A DNA stretch of 9,330 bases from RECH01 sp964431105 (GCA_964431105.1 CAYSIR010000159.1:1-9330), one strand, 5' to 3'; counted from the stretch's first letter, positions 1 through 6,976 are shown. Notes: generated by a model not told the origin, from the sequence alone. Numbers and translations are program-made.

Positions 1-55
1 CGAGAACGTCGAACCATCCTCGCTGGGCTTGTGCGCGTCCCATTGCTATGGTCAT
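1..55 (-). CDS. psbD: Photosystem II D2 protein, 5' end only
   Basis: The reverse strand from the ATG at 53-55 reads MTIAMGRAQAQRGWFDVL, 18 codons and one base, and then leaves the window. This matches the highly conserved N-terminus of PsbD (usual form MTIAVGRA...RGWFDVLDDW), the D2 half of the photosystem II reaction centre in the thylakoid membrane. A Shine-Dalgarno GAGG (plus-strand CCTC, 63-66) sits 7 nt before the ATG, which supports the start. Only the first 5% or so of the roughly 350-residue protein is present; psbC commonly follows psbD in cyanobacteria but would lie outside. The Met at residue 5 and Gln at residues 9 and 11 are mild variants of the usual sequence. The identification rests on 18 residues, but these are very characteristic. 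Confidence 0.9.
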   Translation of the reverse strand, partial: MTIAMGRAQAQRGWFDVL

Positions 56-129
56 TTAATATCCTCGTTAATATTGCGTCAAAACCCGGTCACTCAGCGA
101 TCGCCACCCTAGTGTGTTCCGAATAAGTG

Positions 130-154
130 GTGACGCTCACGTTAGCGGCGTCAC
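130..154 (-). other. Stem-loop in predicted psbD leader
   Basis: GTGACGC (130-136) and GCGTCAC (148-154) form a perfect 7-bp stem with an 11-nt loop. If psbD is transcribed from the promoter near 235-263, this hairpin lies in the untranslated leader about 75 nt before the start codon. It has no U-tract, so it is not a typical terminator. It could affect message stability or translation. Confidence 0.4.
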
Positions 155-234
155 TCAACTCTTAAAATTCATGAGTCCAAATTAGAGTCGGCAAGTGCTG
201 AGGTACGTCTAAGGGCAGAACTTAACGTCTCTAT

Positions 235-263
235 ATAATAGGGAAATCTCACATTTTTTACAA
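235..263 (-). promoter_or_regulatory. Putative psbD promoter
   Basis: On the minus strand a -35 TTGTAA (258-263) and a -10 TATTAT (235-240) are separated by exactly 17 bp, each one or two changes from sigma-70 consensus. Transcription would start near 228 and give a psbD leader of about 170 nt. A perfect inverted repeat TTTACA-N8-TGTAAA (257-276) overlaps the -35 element. Half-sites of the TTTACA type are the building block of the RpaB-bound HLR1 element, although HLR1 is normally a direct repeat. Confidence 0.5.
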
Positions 264-289
264 TCCGACATGTAAAGCTCAGTTAGAAG

Positions 290-1074
290 ATGTGCGGCGA
301 TCGCACCCAAATGACGAGGGATTTTTCACCTAGTGTCGAGTTGAAAACGCTAAAAAACGGAGATCTCAACCGCTCTATGACCGCCCAAACCAATCGGTTA
401 TTCTCCAATAAAGCTCAGCTATTGGTGAAAACGCGATCGCAATCTGCTCACGAAAACCACGCTGTCCTTTAAGCTAGTAGGGGATTTGTTAAACGCTGTC
501 TCTTAATTTTGCGATTTAGTTGCTTTTGGTGCGATCGCCCAACTGCACGCCCATGAACCATCTGTCAATACTGATTTTTTAGCATTGATAGAACCCAATG
601 TTGATCTACTTAATATTCTTATCGTTGAATGTTGGTTTGCGTTATCAGCCTGTTTCATCCAATCAAATAGCACGCGATGAAACCAGATGGAGTGCATATC
701 AACCGAGTTGACCGACAAAACAGATTAACCTCTAACCACTGAAAGCGTCAGGAGCGATACTCTACATCGTCTAAAATTTTCTAAGGGAGCGGTTTCTGCC
801 CTCAATGTAGAGTTTGGTGTGGGTCAATTAGGAGTCCCAACTCAATTGGCAGATTCGTACCTGATCCCCGGTCGCCGCCCTATTCTTAGCGAGACCGGAA
901 GGCATCGATCAGAACTCAGCAAGGGTTCTGGGTTTACCGCCGCTCCACAAGAGATTTGTACTCGATGGGCTAATGGACTGAGCCATAGGGCGATCGCGCT
1001 GCCCTCTCGACCCTGCTCTCCATGTCCAGCAGTTTTTTATTTGGATTTCACTTGGATTTTTTTAGGACGAGGAT
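290..1074. other. Long psbD-ycf4 spacer, no credible gene
   Basis: About 780 bp separate the psbD promoter region from ycf4. Open frames here (for example 290-472 plus, 503-718 minus, 819-1208 plus) give low-complexity or unfamiliar peptides with no recognisable domain or good ribosome site, and the last overlaps the start of ycf4. Four or five HIP1 octamers occur. A hairpin with arms CCGGTC (868-873) and GACCGG (893-898), whose stem can extend inward past a two-base bulge, is the only strong structure. A non-coding RNA or old gene remnant cannot be excluded. Confidence 0.4.
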
Positions 1075-1647
1075 ATGACTGTACCAACTGCACCACAGCA
1101 AAAAAGCGATCGCATCTTGTGCCAACCTGTATTGGGTTCCCGTCGTTTGAGCAATTACTGGTGGGCTTCTGTGGTCTCGATTGGTGGCATTGGCTTTTTT
1201 CTCGCTAGTCTATCGAGTTACTTCAAGGTCAATCTATTGCTATTTTCCGACGCAACCGGTTTGGTTTTCATTCCCCAAGGCATTGCGATGGGATTTTATG
1301 GGGTGTCGGCGATCCTGCTGGCAACGTACCTATGGCTCGTGATTAGCTGGGATGTTGGCGGTGGCTACAACGAGTTCAACCGAGAAACGGGTAAAGTGAC
1401 CATCTTCCGCAATGGGTTCCCTGGCAAAAATCGCAAGATTGAAGTGGTGTATGACTTGGATCAGGTGCAATCGATTCGAGTTGATATTCGTGAAGGATTG
1501 AACCCCAAACGAGCCATTTATCTATGCGTGAAAGGCAAAGCTGAAACGCCCTTAACTCGCGTTGGACAACCACTTCCCCTCAGTGAACTGGAAAACCAGG
1601 GTGCGGAGTTAGCCCGGTTTTTGAATGTTCCCCTTGAAGGACTGTAG
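1075..1647 (+). CDS. ycf4: Photosystem I assembly protein Ycf4
   Basis: The product of 190 residues has the length and layout of Ycf4, a thylakoid membrane protein that assists assembly of photosystem I. Two adjacent membrane segments (about residues 29-48 and 69-91) are followed by a soluble C-terminal domain. Recognisable family stretches include ISWDVGGGYNEF (residues 90-101) and the segment around FRNGFPGKNRKI. The ATG at 1075 is preceded by AGGA (1064-1067) at 7 nt spacing, with a closer GAGG as well. A hairpin terminator follows 112 bp after the stop. The next gene is a cyclophilin lipoprotein; from memory, Synechocystis also has ycf4 beside a peptidyl-prolyl isomerase gene (sll0226/sll0227), so the neighbourhood looks conserved. 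It appears intact. Confidence 0.95.
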   Translation: MTVPTAPQQKSDRILCQPVLGSRRLSNYWWASVVSIGGIGFFLASLSSYFKVNLLLFSDATGLVFIPQGIAMGFYGVSAILLATYLWLVISWDVGGGYNEFNRETGKVTIFRNGFPGKNRKIEVVYDLDQVQSIRVDIREGLNPKRAIYLCVKGKAETPLTRVGQPLPLSELENQGAELARFLNVPLEGL

Positions 1648-1759
1648 GGAATGGCGGCGCTGTACCTCACGCCTTTTCTCCTTGCCCATTTCTCAACCTG
1701 CCTGATGGTTAATTGCCCTAGTTGACGAGAATTGGGTGGTATTCATGTAAGGATTTTGG

Positions 1760-1784
1760 GTGGTGTGTTGCCCACACCACTTTT
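1760..1784 (+). terminator. Intrinsic terminator after ycf4
   Basis: A perfect 8-bp stem GTGGTGTG (1760-1767) / CACACCAC (1773-1780) with a 5-nt loop is followed directly by TTTT (1781-1784). It lies downstream of ycf4 in the right orientation. The U-tract is short, so termination may be partial. Confidence 0.55.
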
Positions 1785-1958
1785 GCGATCATGCTGGCTT
1801 TAGCGAGGTTTGGGTGATGGCTAGTGAGCGACTTACGCGCCTCAGATAGAGGGATCGGTCAATTGGGGAACGTATCGATTAAGGTGGATTGGCAGGTGGA
1901 GCCGTTGGATGGGGTGATGGGCGCTGTCTGGTTGCGATCGCCTGACCAGGCGGGATCA

Positions 1959-2052
1959 TGAAATCTGCACTTAAAATCCGCACTGTAAAATCTGCACCAT
2001 AAAACCGGTGTGTTGAACCCTGCGCTGTGAAACTTGCAAAATCTGCATTGTG
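1959..2052. repeat. Degenerate 14-bp tandem array upstream of cyclophilin gene
   Basis: Units beginning at 1959, 1973, 1987 and 2001 keep an exact 14-bp step with consensus close to AAAATCTGCACTGT. More diverged units start near 2016 and 2038 (AAAATCTGCATTGTG). The array ends 17 bp before the start codon of the cyclophilin gene, so it occupies its leader or promoter. A small hairpin, CGCCT-GACC-AGGCG (1939-1952), lies just ahead of it. A multi-site operator or a slippage-derived repeat are both possible. Confidence 0.5.
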
Positions 2053-2069
2053 AAATCGAGAGTAAGCCA

Positions 2070-2888
2070 ATGATTCGTCAGTTGATTCGTCAGTATTTTC
2101 TATCGGTTGTGATTGTCTGTGCATTGTTTATCGTCGGTTGCGCCTCTCCGGATGCTCCCAGTTCAACCAATTCGCCAGATCTAAATGCTGAAACGGCTCC
2201 AGCGGCTGAGAGTGCCTCAGAATCCACACCTGAAGTGCAGGCTGAGGACGATTCAGACAATGTGGCACAAGCGCCGACTGATGATGCGTATACTGACCTG
2301 CCGCGATTGCAAGGAGAGGCAACGGTTGCACTGCAAGTGAATGATGCAACCATTGTGATTCAGGTTGATGGCAACACTGCCCCGATTACGGCAGGCAACT
2401 TTGTGGACTTGGTTCAGCGAGATGTCTACAACGGTACGGTGTTCCATCGGGTTGTCCGGCAACCCCAACCGTTTGTGGTGCAAGGGGGCGACCCCCAGAG
2501 TAGCAATCCAAACGCGGACCCGGCTCTGTTTGGCACGGGCAGTTTCAACGATCCGCAAACTGGTCAGCCCCGATACATTCCGCTCGAAATTCAGCCTGCT
2601 GATGCAGACCGCCCGATATATGGTCAGACCTTCTCATCGGCCAGGATTTCCACATCTCCAATGCTGTCGCATCGCCGGGGTGCTGTTGCCATGGCGCGCT
2701 CGGCTCAGCCCAATTCTGCCTCGGCTCAGTTTTACTTTGCTCTGTCCGACCTTGATTTCTTGGATGGTGATTATGCCGTGTTTGGCTATGTCACTGATGG
2801 CATGGATGCGGTTGATCAAATTCAGCAGGGCGATCGCATTGATTCGGCAGCCGTGGTTTCAGGTGCGGAAAACCTAGTTACGCCCTAG
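2070..2888 (+). CDS. Cyclophilin-type peptidyl-prolyl isomerase lipoprotein
   Basis: The 272-residue product should catalyse cis-trans isomerisation of Xaa-Pro bonds outside the cytoplasm. The N-terminus is a lipoprotein signal: basic start MIRQLIRQ, hydrophobic core, and lipobox IVGC with the acylated Cys at residue 24. An acidic, Ala/Ser/Pro-rich linker (about 25-75) tethers a cyclophilin domain (about 80-268). Catalytic landmarks are VFHRV (Arg127), VVQGGD (Gln138), the AMAR loop (about 207) and SAQFYF (218-223). The usual Trp near LDG is Tyr (residue 235), as in many bacterial cyclophilins. I chose the ATG at 2070 because it begins exactly at the signal peptide; an in-frame ATG at 2034 would add 12 residues that spoil it. 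The ribosome site is weak (GAG at 2058-2060). Periplasm or thylakoid lumen is the inferred location. Confidence 0.92.
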   Translation: MIRQLIRQYFLSVVIVCALFIVGCASPDAPSSTNSPDLNAETAPAAESASESTPEVQAEDDSDNVAQAPTDDAYTDLPRLQGEATVALQVNDATIVIQVDGNTAPITAGNFVDLVQRDVYNGTVFHRVVRQPQPFVVQGGDPQSSNPNADPALFGTGSFNDPQTGQPRYIPLEIQPADADRPIYGQTFSSARISTSPMLSHRRGAVAMARSAQPNSASAQFYFALSDLDFLDGDYAVFGYVTDGMDAVDQIQQGDRIDSAAVVSGAENLVTP

Positions 2889-2960
2889 GTTGCCCAAGAG
2901 CCAATCGGCTGCTTAATCGGTGCATCTACAGTGTTGGTTTGGCGAGTCGTAAATGCCGTA

Positions 2961-2990
2961 TTGTTGAACCAGTAGCGGCGTCATCATAAT
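2961..2990 (+). promoter_or_regulatory. Possible promoter of response regulator gene
   Basis: TTGTTG (2961-2966) and CATAAT (2985-2990) are separated by 18 bp in the 185-bp spacer before the response regulator, about 84 bp upstream of its start. The match is moderate and rests only on the hexamers. Confidence 0.25.
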
Positions 2991-3073
2991 GCAGATGAGA
3001 ACCGTTCGGGCTGTTTGACTGTGATGCGATCGCGCGGCGCAGCCGATGAACCAACCAGAAAGGAGAAGATAGC

Positions 3074-3766
3074 GTGGGTGATCCTCAACAATTGTTGCTT
3101 GTCGATGATGAACCAAGCTTGCGTGAAGCCGTTCAAGCCTATCTAGAAGACAGCGGCTTTACTGTTCATGTGGCCAGTAATGCGGCTGAGGCTTGGGATA
3201 AACTGCAAACGTTGTCACCCGATTTGATTATCTCCGACATCATGATGCCGCAGGTTGATGGCTATCAGTTTTTGAAGCAACTACGGGAGGATGCACGGTT
3301 TCAGGGATTGCCAGTTGTGTTTTTGACAGCACGCGGGATGACGAGCGATCGCATCCAGGGCTACCAGGCCGGTTGTGATGCCTATTTGCCCAAACCCTTT
3401 GACCCAGATGAGCTAGTTGCAATTGTGGAAAATTTGCTGACGCGGCGATCGACGGCTCCGGCTAGCGACAGTGAAACACCTGACATTACCGACATGGCCC
3501 GCCAGATTGCAGAAATTAAAGCTCTGCTAACTCAGCGAGGCGCTGTTCCTCAAACCCCCGCACCGATCAAGATTGACTTTACGCCACGGGAACAAAGCGT
3601 ATTAGAGCTAGTGGCTGAAGGTTTGATGAACAAGGAAATTGCGCGACGGCTTGACACCAGCGTGCGGAATGTTGAAAAGTACGTCAGCCGTTTATTTGTT
3701 AAGACTGGAACCAATAGCCGCACTGAGCTAGTCCGCTATGCCCTTGAACATGGACTTGCTAAATAA
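3074..3766 (+). CDS. Two-component response regulator, NarL/LuxR type (Rre1/Ycf29-like)
   Basis: The 230-residue product is a phosphorylation-dependent DNA-binding regulator. The receiver domain (about 5-125) has the acidic pair Asp11-Asp12, phospho-acceptor Asp55 in IISDIMMP, Thr85 and Lys107 in LPKPFDPDEL. A linker (about 126-165) leads to a LuxR-type helix-turn-helix (about 168-224: FTPREQSVLELVAEG, then the NKEIARRL recognition region). The receiver resembles the cyanobacterial NarL-family regulators related to Rre1 and to plastid Ycf29; which orthologue cannot be settled here. No histidine kinase is adjacent, so it is an orphan, which is usual in cyanobacteria. The GTG start at 3074 is supported by AAGGAGAAG (3059-3067). 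A hairpin brackets the stop codon. Confidence 0.92.
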   Translation: MGDPQQLLLVDDEPSLREAVQAYLEDSGFTVHVASNAAEAWDKLQTLSPDLIISDIMMPQVDGYQFLKQLREDARFQGLPVVFLTARGMTSDRIQGYQAGCDAYLPKPFDPDELVAIVENLLTRRSTAPASDSETPDITDMARQIAEIKALLTQRGAVPQTPAPIKIDFTPREQSVLELVAEGLMNKEIARRLDTSVRNVEKYVSRLFVKTGTNSRTELVRYALEHGLAK

Positions 3767-3783
3767 AATCCATTGTTCAAGGG
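3741..3783 (+). other. Long hairpin spanning the response regulator stop codon
   Basis: CCCTTGAACATGGA (3741-3754) pairs with TCCATTGTTCAAGGG (3769-3783) over 14 bp with a single bulged T. The stop codon TAA (3764-3766) sits in the 14-nt loop. No U-tract follows on either strand, so it is not a standard intrinsic terminator; a 3'-end stabiliser or weak terminator between convergent genes is possible. I see no other terminator in the 89-bp spacer (3767-3855). Confidence 0.5.
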
Positions 3784-3855
3784 GGTCAAACGTGAGCTGC
3801 GCTTCAGTTTAATGCACTTCAGTCTATAGTGAAAGTCAGCCGCAGGCGGACTGGC

Positions 3856-4545
3856 TTAGAGCCGTTGCAGTAGGCTAAATCCGTGGCTATCTGTACCGCC
3901 AGTTCTTAGCAATCCGAACTGTTGCGCCAATTGCAGCACCCGCTCCGTCTGGCGAGGACTGGGTTTCCAGGGAGAAGGATTATTGTAGGCGTAATACACC
4001 TCAACGCCATCGATTCCGAGCTGCACGGCGGCAGCAATCAAATCTTCGGGCGATCGCCGATAGCGAACAGGATGCGCCAAAACGGTTATTCCGCCAGCGT
4101 TGTGGATAGCGTCGATGACCTGCGCGGCCTGGCAGTCCACCCCTGTCGGTGCATCACCGGTGACATAAGGCGCAAGGGTCGGATGGTTGGGGTCGAAGGC
4201 GTAGCACAAGATATGCACGTCATCATCAAGGAGTTGGCTGGTAATTTCTAGCCCAGACCACAATTGCGGCGGCTGGGGGCGATCGCAGAGGAACTCGTGG
4301 GCAGCTCGATAGCCATCAATGGAGTGGTGATCTGTAATTGCAAATCCTTTCAAGCCAACGTCAATCGCCTGCTGCGCTAGACCCAGCGGGGTCATGCGAC
4401 CATCGGAAAAAGTGGTGTGTAGGTGAAAGTTATAGGACAGGGGGCAACTTGTCTCATCCATGTGAGCAAGTACCTGAGCAAGCGCCTCGGCACTGTGAGT
4501 GGCGGGGTAATGGAAGTTGCGGACAAGATTGGCTGCCATAATCAT
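3856..4545 (-). CDS. PHP-domain metal-dependent phosphoesterase
   Basis: The product of about 229 residues carries the PHP (polymerase and histidinol phosphatase) metal-site motifs in order: HLHTTFSDG (His41, His43, Asp48), ITDHHS (Asp72, His73), GLEI (Glu100), DVHILCY (His111), LAHP (His158) and GTDSHG (Asp219, His221). All expected ligands are present, so it should be an active hydrolase of a phosphate ester, possibly a 3',5'-nucleoside phosphate or oligonucleotide as for RNase AM/YciV-type relatives; the substrate cannot be read from sequence. The start is uncertain: ATG at 4545, ATG at 4539, or an upstream TTG at 4572. The ATGs are preferred, with a weak AGG just upstream. It is separated from the next minus-strand gene by 330 bp and a terminator, so probably has its own promoter. 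Confidence 0.88.
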   Translation of the reverse strand: MIMAANLVRNFHYPATHSAEALAQVLAHMDETSCPLSYNFHLHTTFSDGRMTPLGLAQQAIDVGLKGFAITDHHSIDGYRAAHEFLCDRPQPPQLWSGLEITSQLLDDDVHILCYAFDPNHPTLAPYVTGDAPTGVDCQAAQVIDAIHNAGGITVLAHPVRYRRSPEDLIAAAVQLGIDGVEVYYAYNNPSPWKPSPRQTERVLQLAQQFGLLRTGGTDSHGFSLLQRL

Positions 4546-4670
4546 CACGCCTGTAAGTACAAATAGAGCCAAGATGCGATCGCTCTATCCAGTGAGCGTA
4601 GCCAGAGAAGGGGCGGGCATGCAAACGCCTACCTTCTTGTAGGGCTGTTCAATGGACAGGATGCGATTCA

Positions 4671-4690
4671 ATGTTGCAATGATGTTACAT
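4671..4690. promoter_or_regulatory. Dyad element upstream of PHP gene
   Basis: The sequence follows ATGTNNCAN4TGNNACAT, a 20-bp imperfect palindrome about 125 bp upstream of the PHP start. It resembles a dimeric repressor site but matches no operator I can name. A second small hairpin (CCTAC 4628-4632 / GTAGG 4639-4643) lies nearer the gene. The rest of 4546-4836 shows no gene. Confidence 0.25.
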
Positions 4691-4836
4691 TCGATTCCAC
4701 TATAGCCGACTCCGGTTCGCGGATGTAGCATACCTTGTAGTATTGCCATGGGTAGGGTTGCTTAAGCGGATGCCATGGCGCTCAGTAGTTATCTATCAGG
4801 CGTTATTCATCAAGTGGGACGATTAATCCGTCCTAC

Positions 4837-4861
4837 AAAAATCCCCAAGCTTGTGGCTTGG
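4837..4861 (-). terminator. Intrinsic terminator after the flavoprotein-like gene
   Basis: On the minus strand, a stem CCAAGC/GCTTGG (4845-4850 and 4856-4861) with a 5-nt loop is followed, after a short GGA, by TTTTT (4837-4841). It begins 15 bp after the stop codon of the gene at 4877-6256. A second hairpin just beyond (GTGGGACG 4814-4821 / CGTCCTAC 4829-4836, one G-T pair) may reinforce it. Confidence 0.6.
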
Positions 4862-4876
4862 CGCTATCCCTCACTG

Positions 4877-6256
4877 CTACGGCAGCAACCGATCGCAAAG
4901 ATTTAGCCACCACCGACGCACCCTGTGCCAGAGCGATCGCTGCTGTTGCCAGACCAAACGAATCAATGAGCCAAGCGGAGTCGTTGGTGGAAGGGTGATC
5001 GGCAAGGGTTGACGATGGTGCATGGCGATCGCAACAGCCTGGAGATCATTGGCATGATGCCCCAGGAGATGAGCGCCAATGACCTGCCCATTGGGACGAG
5101 TTAGCAATTTGGTAAAACAGGTTGTATTCCCAACTAGGCGATCGCGCTGACCAGGGTGCGCAGATGTCCAGACGCGGACGGCTGCCCCAAGCGTCTGCTG
5201 CGCTTGTGCCTCAGTTTCCCCAATTCGCGCCAAAGGCGGCGATGTCTGGACTGGAATGACGGGCAGCCCCGCCCCCCGATCGCCCAAGCCCAATTGCTGT
5301 GAGAGCCAGCCATCGGCGTTGGCGTAGGCAATGGGGGAATCGGTCGAGCCGTTGATGGCAAATACGGTGGGATGAGGGGTCTGGCTGCCAAACGACACGT
5401 CAATGCCAGCAAACGTCCAGGAAATTCCTAATGCAGCAAGATTGAGCGATCGCACCCTCGGCTGTTCTTCTAGTACCACCAGGCGATCGCTGGAAATTGT
5501 TTGCCCAGCACATTTTACCTGAATTGGGCGAGTGGATGCCCCAGGGCAAATCTCATCGACGACCGCCGTCAACACCTGAACACCCTCCGCTTCCAAGTGA
5601 GCCACCAGCAGGTTGACCAATTCGGCATCCTGATCGGGTAACAGTCCTCCCGGTGCAATCACTGTGACTGATTGATGACACCAATGAAGCGCCTGCGCCA
5701 GTTCTACAGCGATCGCTCCTGTTCCGATGAGAACCCAGTGCCACGGTGAATCGGCATCAAATTTTGGCGGAGTAGCCCATAGCGATCGTCGCGTGTCGTA
5801 AGGCACGGTCTCAATGCCGGACAAGGGCGGGCAATAGGGTTCGGTTCCGGTTGCAATCACATACCGACGCGATCGCAGCGTTCGTCCACCGGCCACAACC
5901 GCAACCTGGGGACGGCGGCGAAACTCCGCCGGAGCTTCCACCACATCAATTCCTTGAACGGCCAGCCCTGAGAGCGATCGCTCCTGCTCATCACTCAGAG
6001 CATCATGCTTGCCCCAATCCCAAATGACCGATGCAGATCGCACGGTTACCAACTCACCCAACTGCGCCGCCTGCTGCATTCGATGAGCCGCCTCTCGCAA
6101 CCCCTGATGACACCAGTTAGACTGCCGCTCAGCGCGATCGCCCTCCCCGTCATCAATGACCAATGCGACCCGCGCCCCAGTGTGTGCCGACTGCTGCGCC
6201 ACATAGCGAGCGACATTGCTGCCGCCAATCACCACCACATCGTAATCTGCGGTCAT
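4877..6256 (-). CDS. FAD/NAD(P)-dependent oxidoreductase-like protein lacking the redox disulfide
   Basis: The 459-residue product has the three-domain plan of the dihydrolipoamide dehydrogenase/mercuric reductase family. The N-terminal dinucleotide fold VVVIGGSNVA (7-16) is degenerate against GxGxxG. ATGTEP (135-140) and a second, better nucleotide motif GTGAIAVELA (178-187) follow, then a dimerisation-like domain (about 334-430, with ARIGETEAQA and VIGAHLLGHHA). Where the family has the CxxxxC redox pair there is only Cys49 (SNWCHQG); the usual GD of the late FAD motif is NG (302-303); and the C-terminal HPT..E active-site pair is absent. A basic, Trp-rich tail (about 431-459) may touch membrane. 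Similar disulfide-less homologues are often annotated mercuric reductase in cyanobacteria, but this one should not reduce Hg(II) or lipoamide by the classical mechanism. The ATG start has AGGAA 6 nt upstream. Confidence 0.85.
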   Translation of the reverse strand: MTADYDVVVIGGSNVARYVAQQSAHTGARVALVIDDGEGDRAERQSNWCHQGLREAAHRMQQAAQLGELVTVRSASVIWDWGKHDALSDEQERSLSGLAVQGIDVVEAPAEFRRRPQVAVVAGGRTLRSRRYVIATGTEPYCPPLSGIETVPYDTRRSLWATPPKFDADSPWHWVLIGTGAIAVELAQALHWCHQSVTVIAPGGLLPDQDAELVNLLVAHLEAEGVQVLTAVVDEICPGASTRPIQVKCAGQTISSDRLVVLEEQPRVRSLNLAALGISWTFAGIDVSFGSQTPHPTVFAINGSTDSPIAYANADGWLSQQLGLGDRGAGLPVIPVQTSPPLARIGETEAQAQQTLGAAVRVWTSAHPGQRDRLVGNTTCFTKLLTRPNGQVIGAHLLGHHANDLQAVAIAMHHRQPLPITLPPTTPLGSLIRLVWQQQRSLWHRVRRWWLNLCDRLLP

Positions 6257-6687
6257 ACTCGGTTCCTATTTCAGTCTAGATCCTGTACTGTGCCAAGCGA
6301 TCGCCAGAGCGCAGCGAGTCGGAGTCATCCACCGGAACCGATGCGCTATCCCAGCTATCCACTCTTCACCATAAAGGACAAACGACCGCAAACACAGGGA
6401 GTATCCCACGTTTGTCGGCCTATTTTCCTCATCCTCCAGATTTTCTGCCAGAATAGATAACACAGTCCTAAATCTTGATAATTACTTATTCGCGCAATCC
6501 ATCTGTTAGCCCAATCTTTTGTCTCCTGGCACTAAAAATACAGATGATGCGATCGCTTGTCTTGTTCAGGGGGAAATGCGTTTCTTCGTATCCGTCTGAT
6601 TGCAAAATAAGTGAGATAAGAACAGCTAATTGCTGTAGGATGGGAAGCCAATTCCTGAAGGCGATCGCACTAGGAATTGCTCATAGG
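6257..6687. other. Spacer with two hairpins, no credible gene
   Basis: About 430 bp with no convincing coding frame; open frames at 6005-6460 and 6475-6720 (plus) have no domain or ribosome site. Two inverted repeats stand out: ACAGC-TAATT-GCTGT (6622-6636), and CAATTCCT (6649-6656) / AGGAATTG (6672-6679), whose spacer is centred on a HIP1 octamer (6661-6668). The second begins 9 bp beyond the stop codon of the small minus-strand ORF and could end its transcript, but has no U-tract. Confidence 0.4.
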
Positions 6688-6861
6688 CTATCGCCCTCTA
6701 AGCATTCTGCTCTTGAGTGATACAAGCTGCTTAATCTCGTGAGTAATATCTTCTTGGCGCTCATTTAAAACAGTGTACTCAGTGGACTTATTCTGAATAA
6801 GTGACATCACCAACTCGGTTATAGCCTCTGGATCGGTTGAGTCAAGAAGAATCGGTTTCAT
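6688..6861 (-). CDS. Small hypothetical protein, possibly 5'-truncated by assembly gap
   Basis: From the ATG at 6859-6861 the frame gives 57 residues (MKPILLDSTDPEAITELV...), acidic in the first half and mostly helical by eye, with a possible short coiled coil around NERQEDITHEIKQL and a basic end. Composition looks protein-like, but I recognise no family. There is no clear ribosome site, and the frame is open upstream through a GTG (6873) to the gap at 6876, so the visible part may be only the C-terminal end of a longer gene. Two word matches (LLDSxDPE and ELVM) recur in the fragment at 7122-7226 across the gap. Function unknown. Confidence 0.45.
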   Translation of the reverse strand: MKPILLDSTDPEAITELVMSLIQNKSTEYTVLNERQEDITHEIKQLVSLKSRMLRGR

Positions 6862-6876
6862 GCTGCTATTCACTGC

Positions 6877-6976
6877 NNNNNNNNNNNNNNNNNNNNNNNN
6901 NNNNNNNNNNNNNNNNNNNNNNNNNNNNNNNNNNNNNNNNNNNNNNNNNNNNNNNNNNNNNNNNNNNNNNNNNNNN
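6877..6976. other. Assembly gap (100 N)
   Basis: Exactly 100 N, the conventional placeholder for a scaffold join of unknown true length. The left edge ends CACTGC and the right edge begins ACTGCTACTGC, so a short ACTGC-type repeat or duplicated sequence may have broken the assembly here. Confidence 0.98.

Noticed and set aside
290..472. 60-residue plus-strand ORF near psbD
   Set aside because: No ribosome site, no recognisable domain, and it lies directly upstream of the divergent psbD promoter; reads like random translation.
503..718. 71-residue minus-strand ORF
   Set aside because: Unfamiliar composition, no ribosome site and no domain. A transposase remnant was considered but nothing supports it.
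819..1208. 129-residue plus-strand ORF overlapping the start of ycf4
   Set aside because: Overlaps a well-supported gene by 134 bp in another frame, and its peptide has no family features.
2034..2069. 12-residue N-terminal extension of the cyclophilin lipoprotein
   Set aside because: It would place non-signal residues ahead of a clean lipoprotein signal peptide and lies in the 14-bp repeat array.
6005..6460. 151-residue plus-strand ORF over the 5' end of the flavoprotein-like gene
   Set aside because: It is an antisense shadow of the well-supported minus-strand gene and has no domain.
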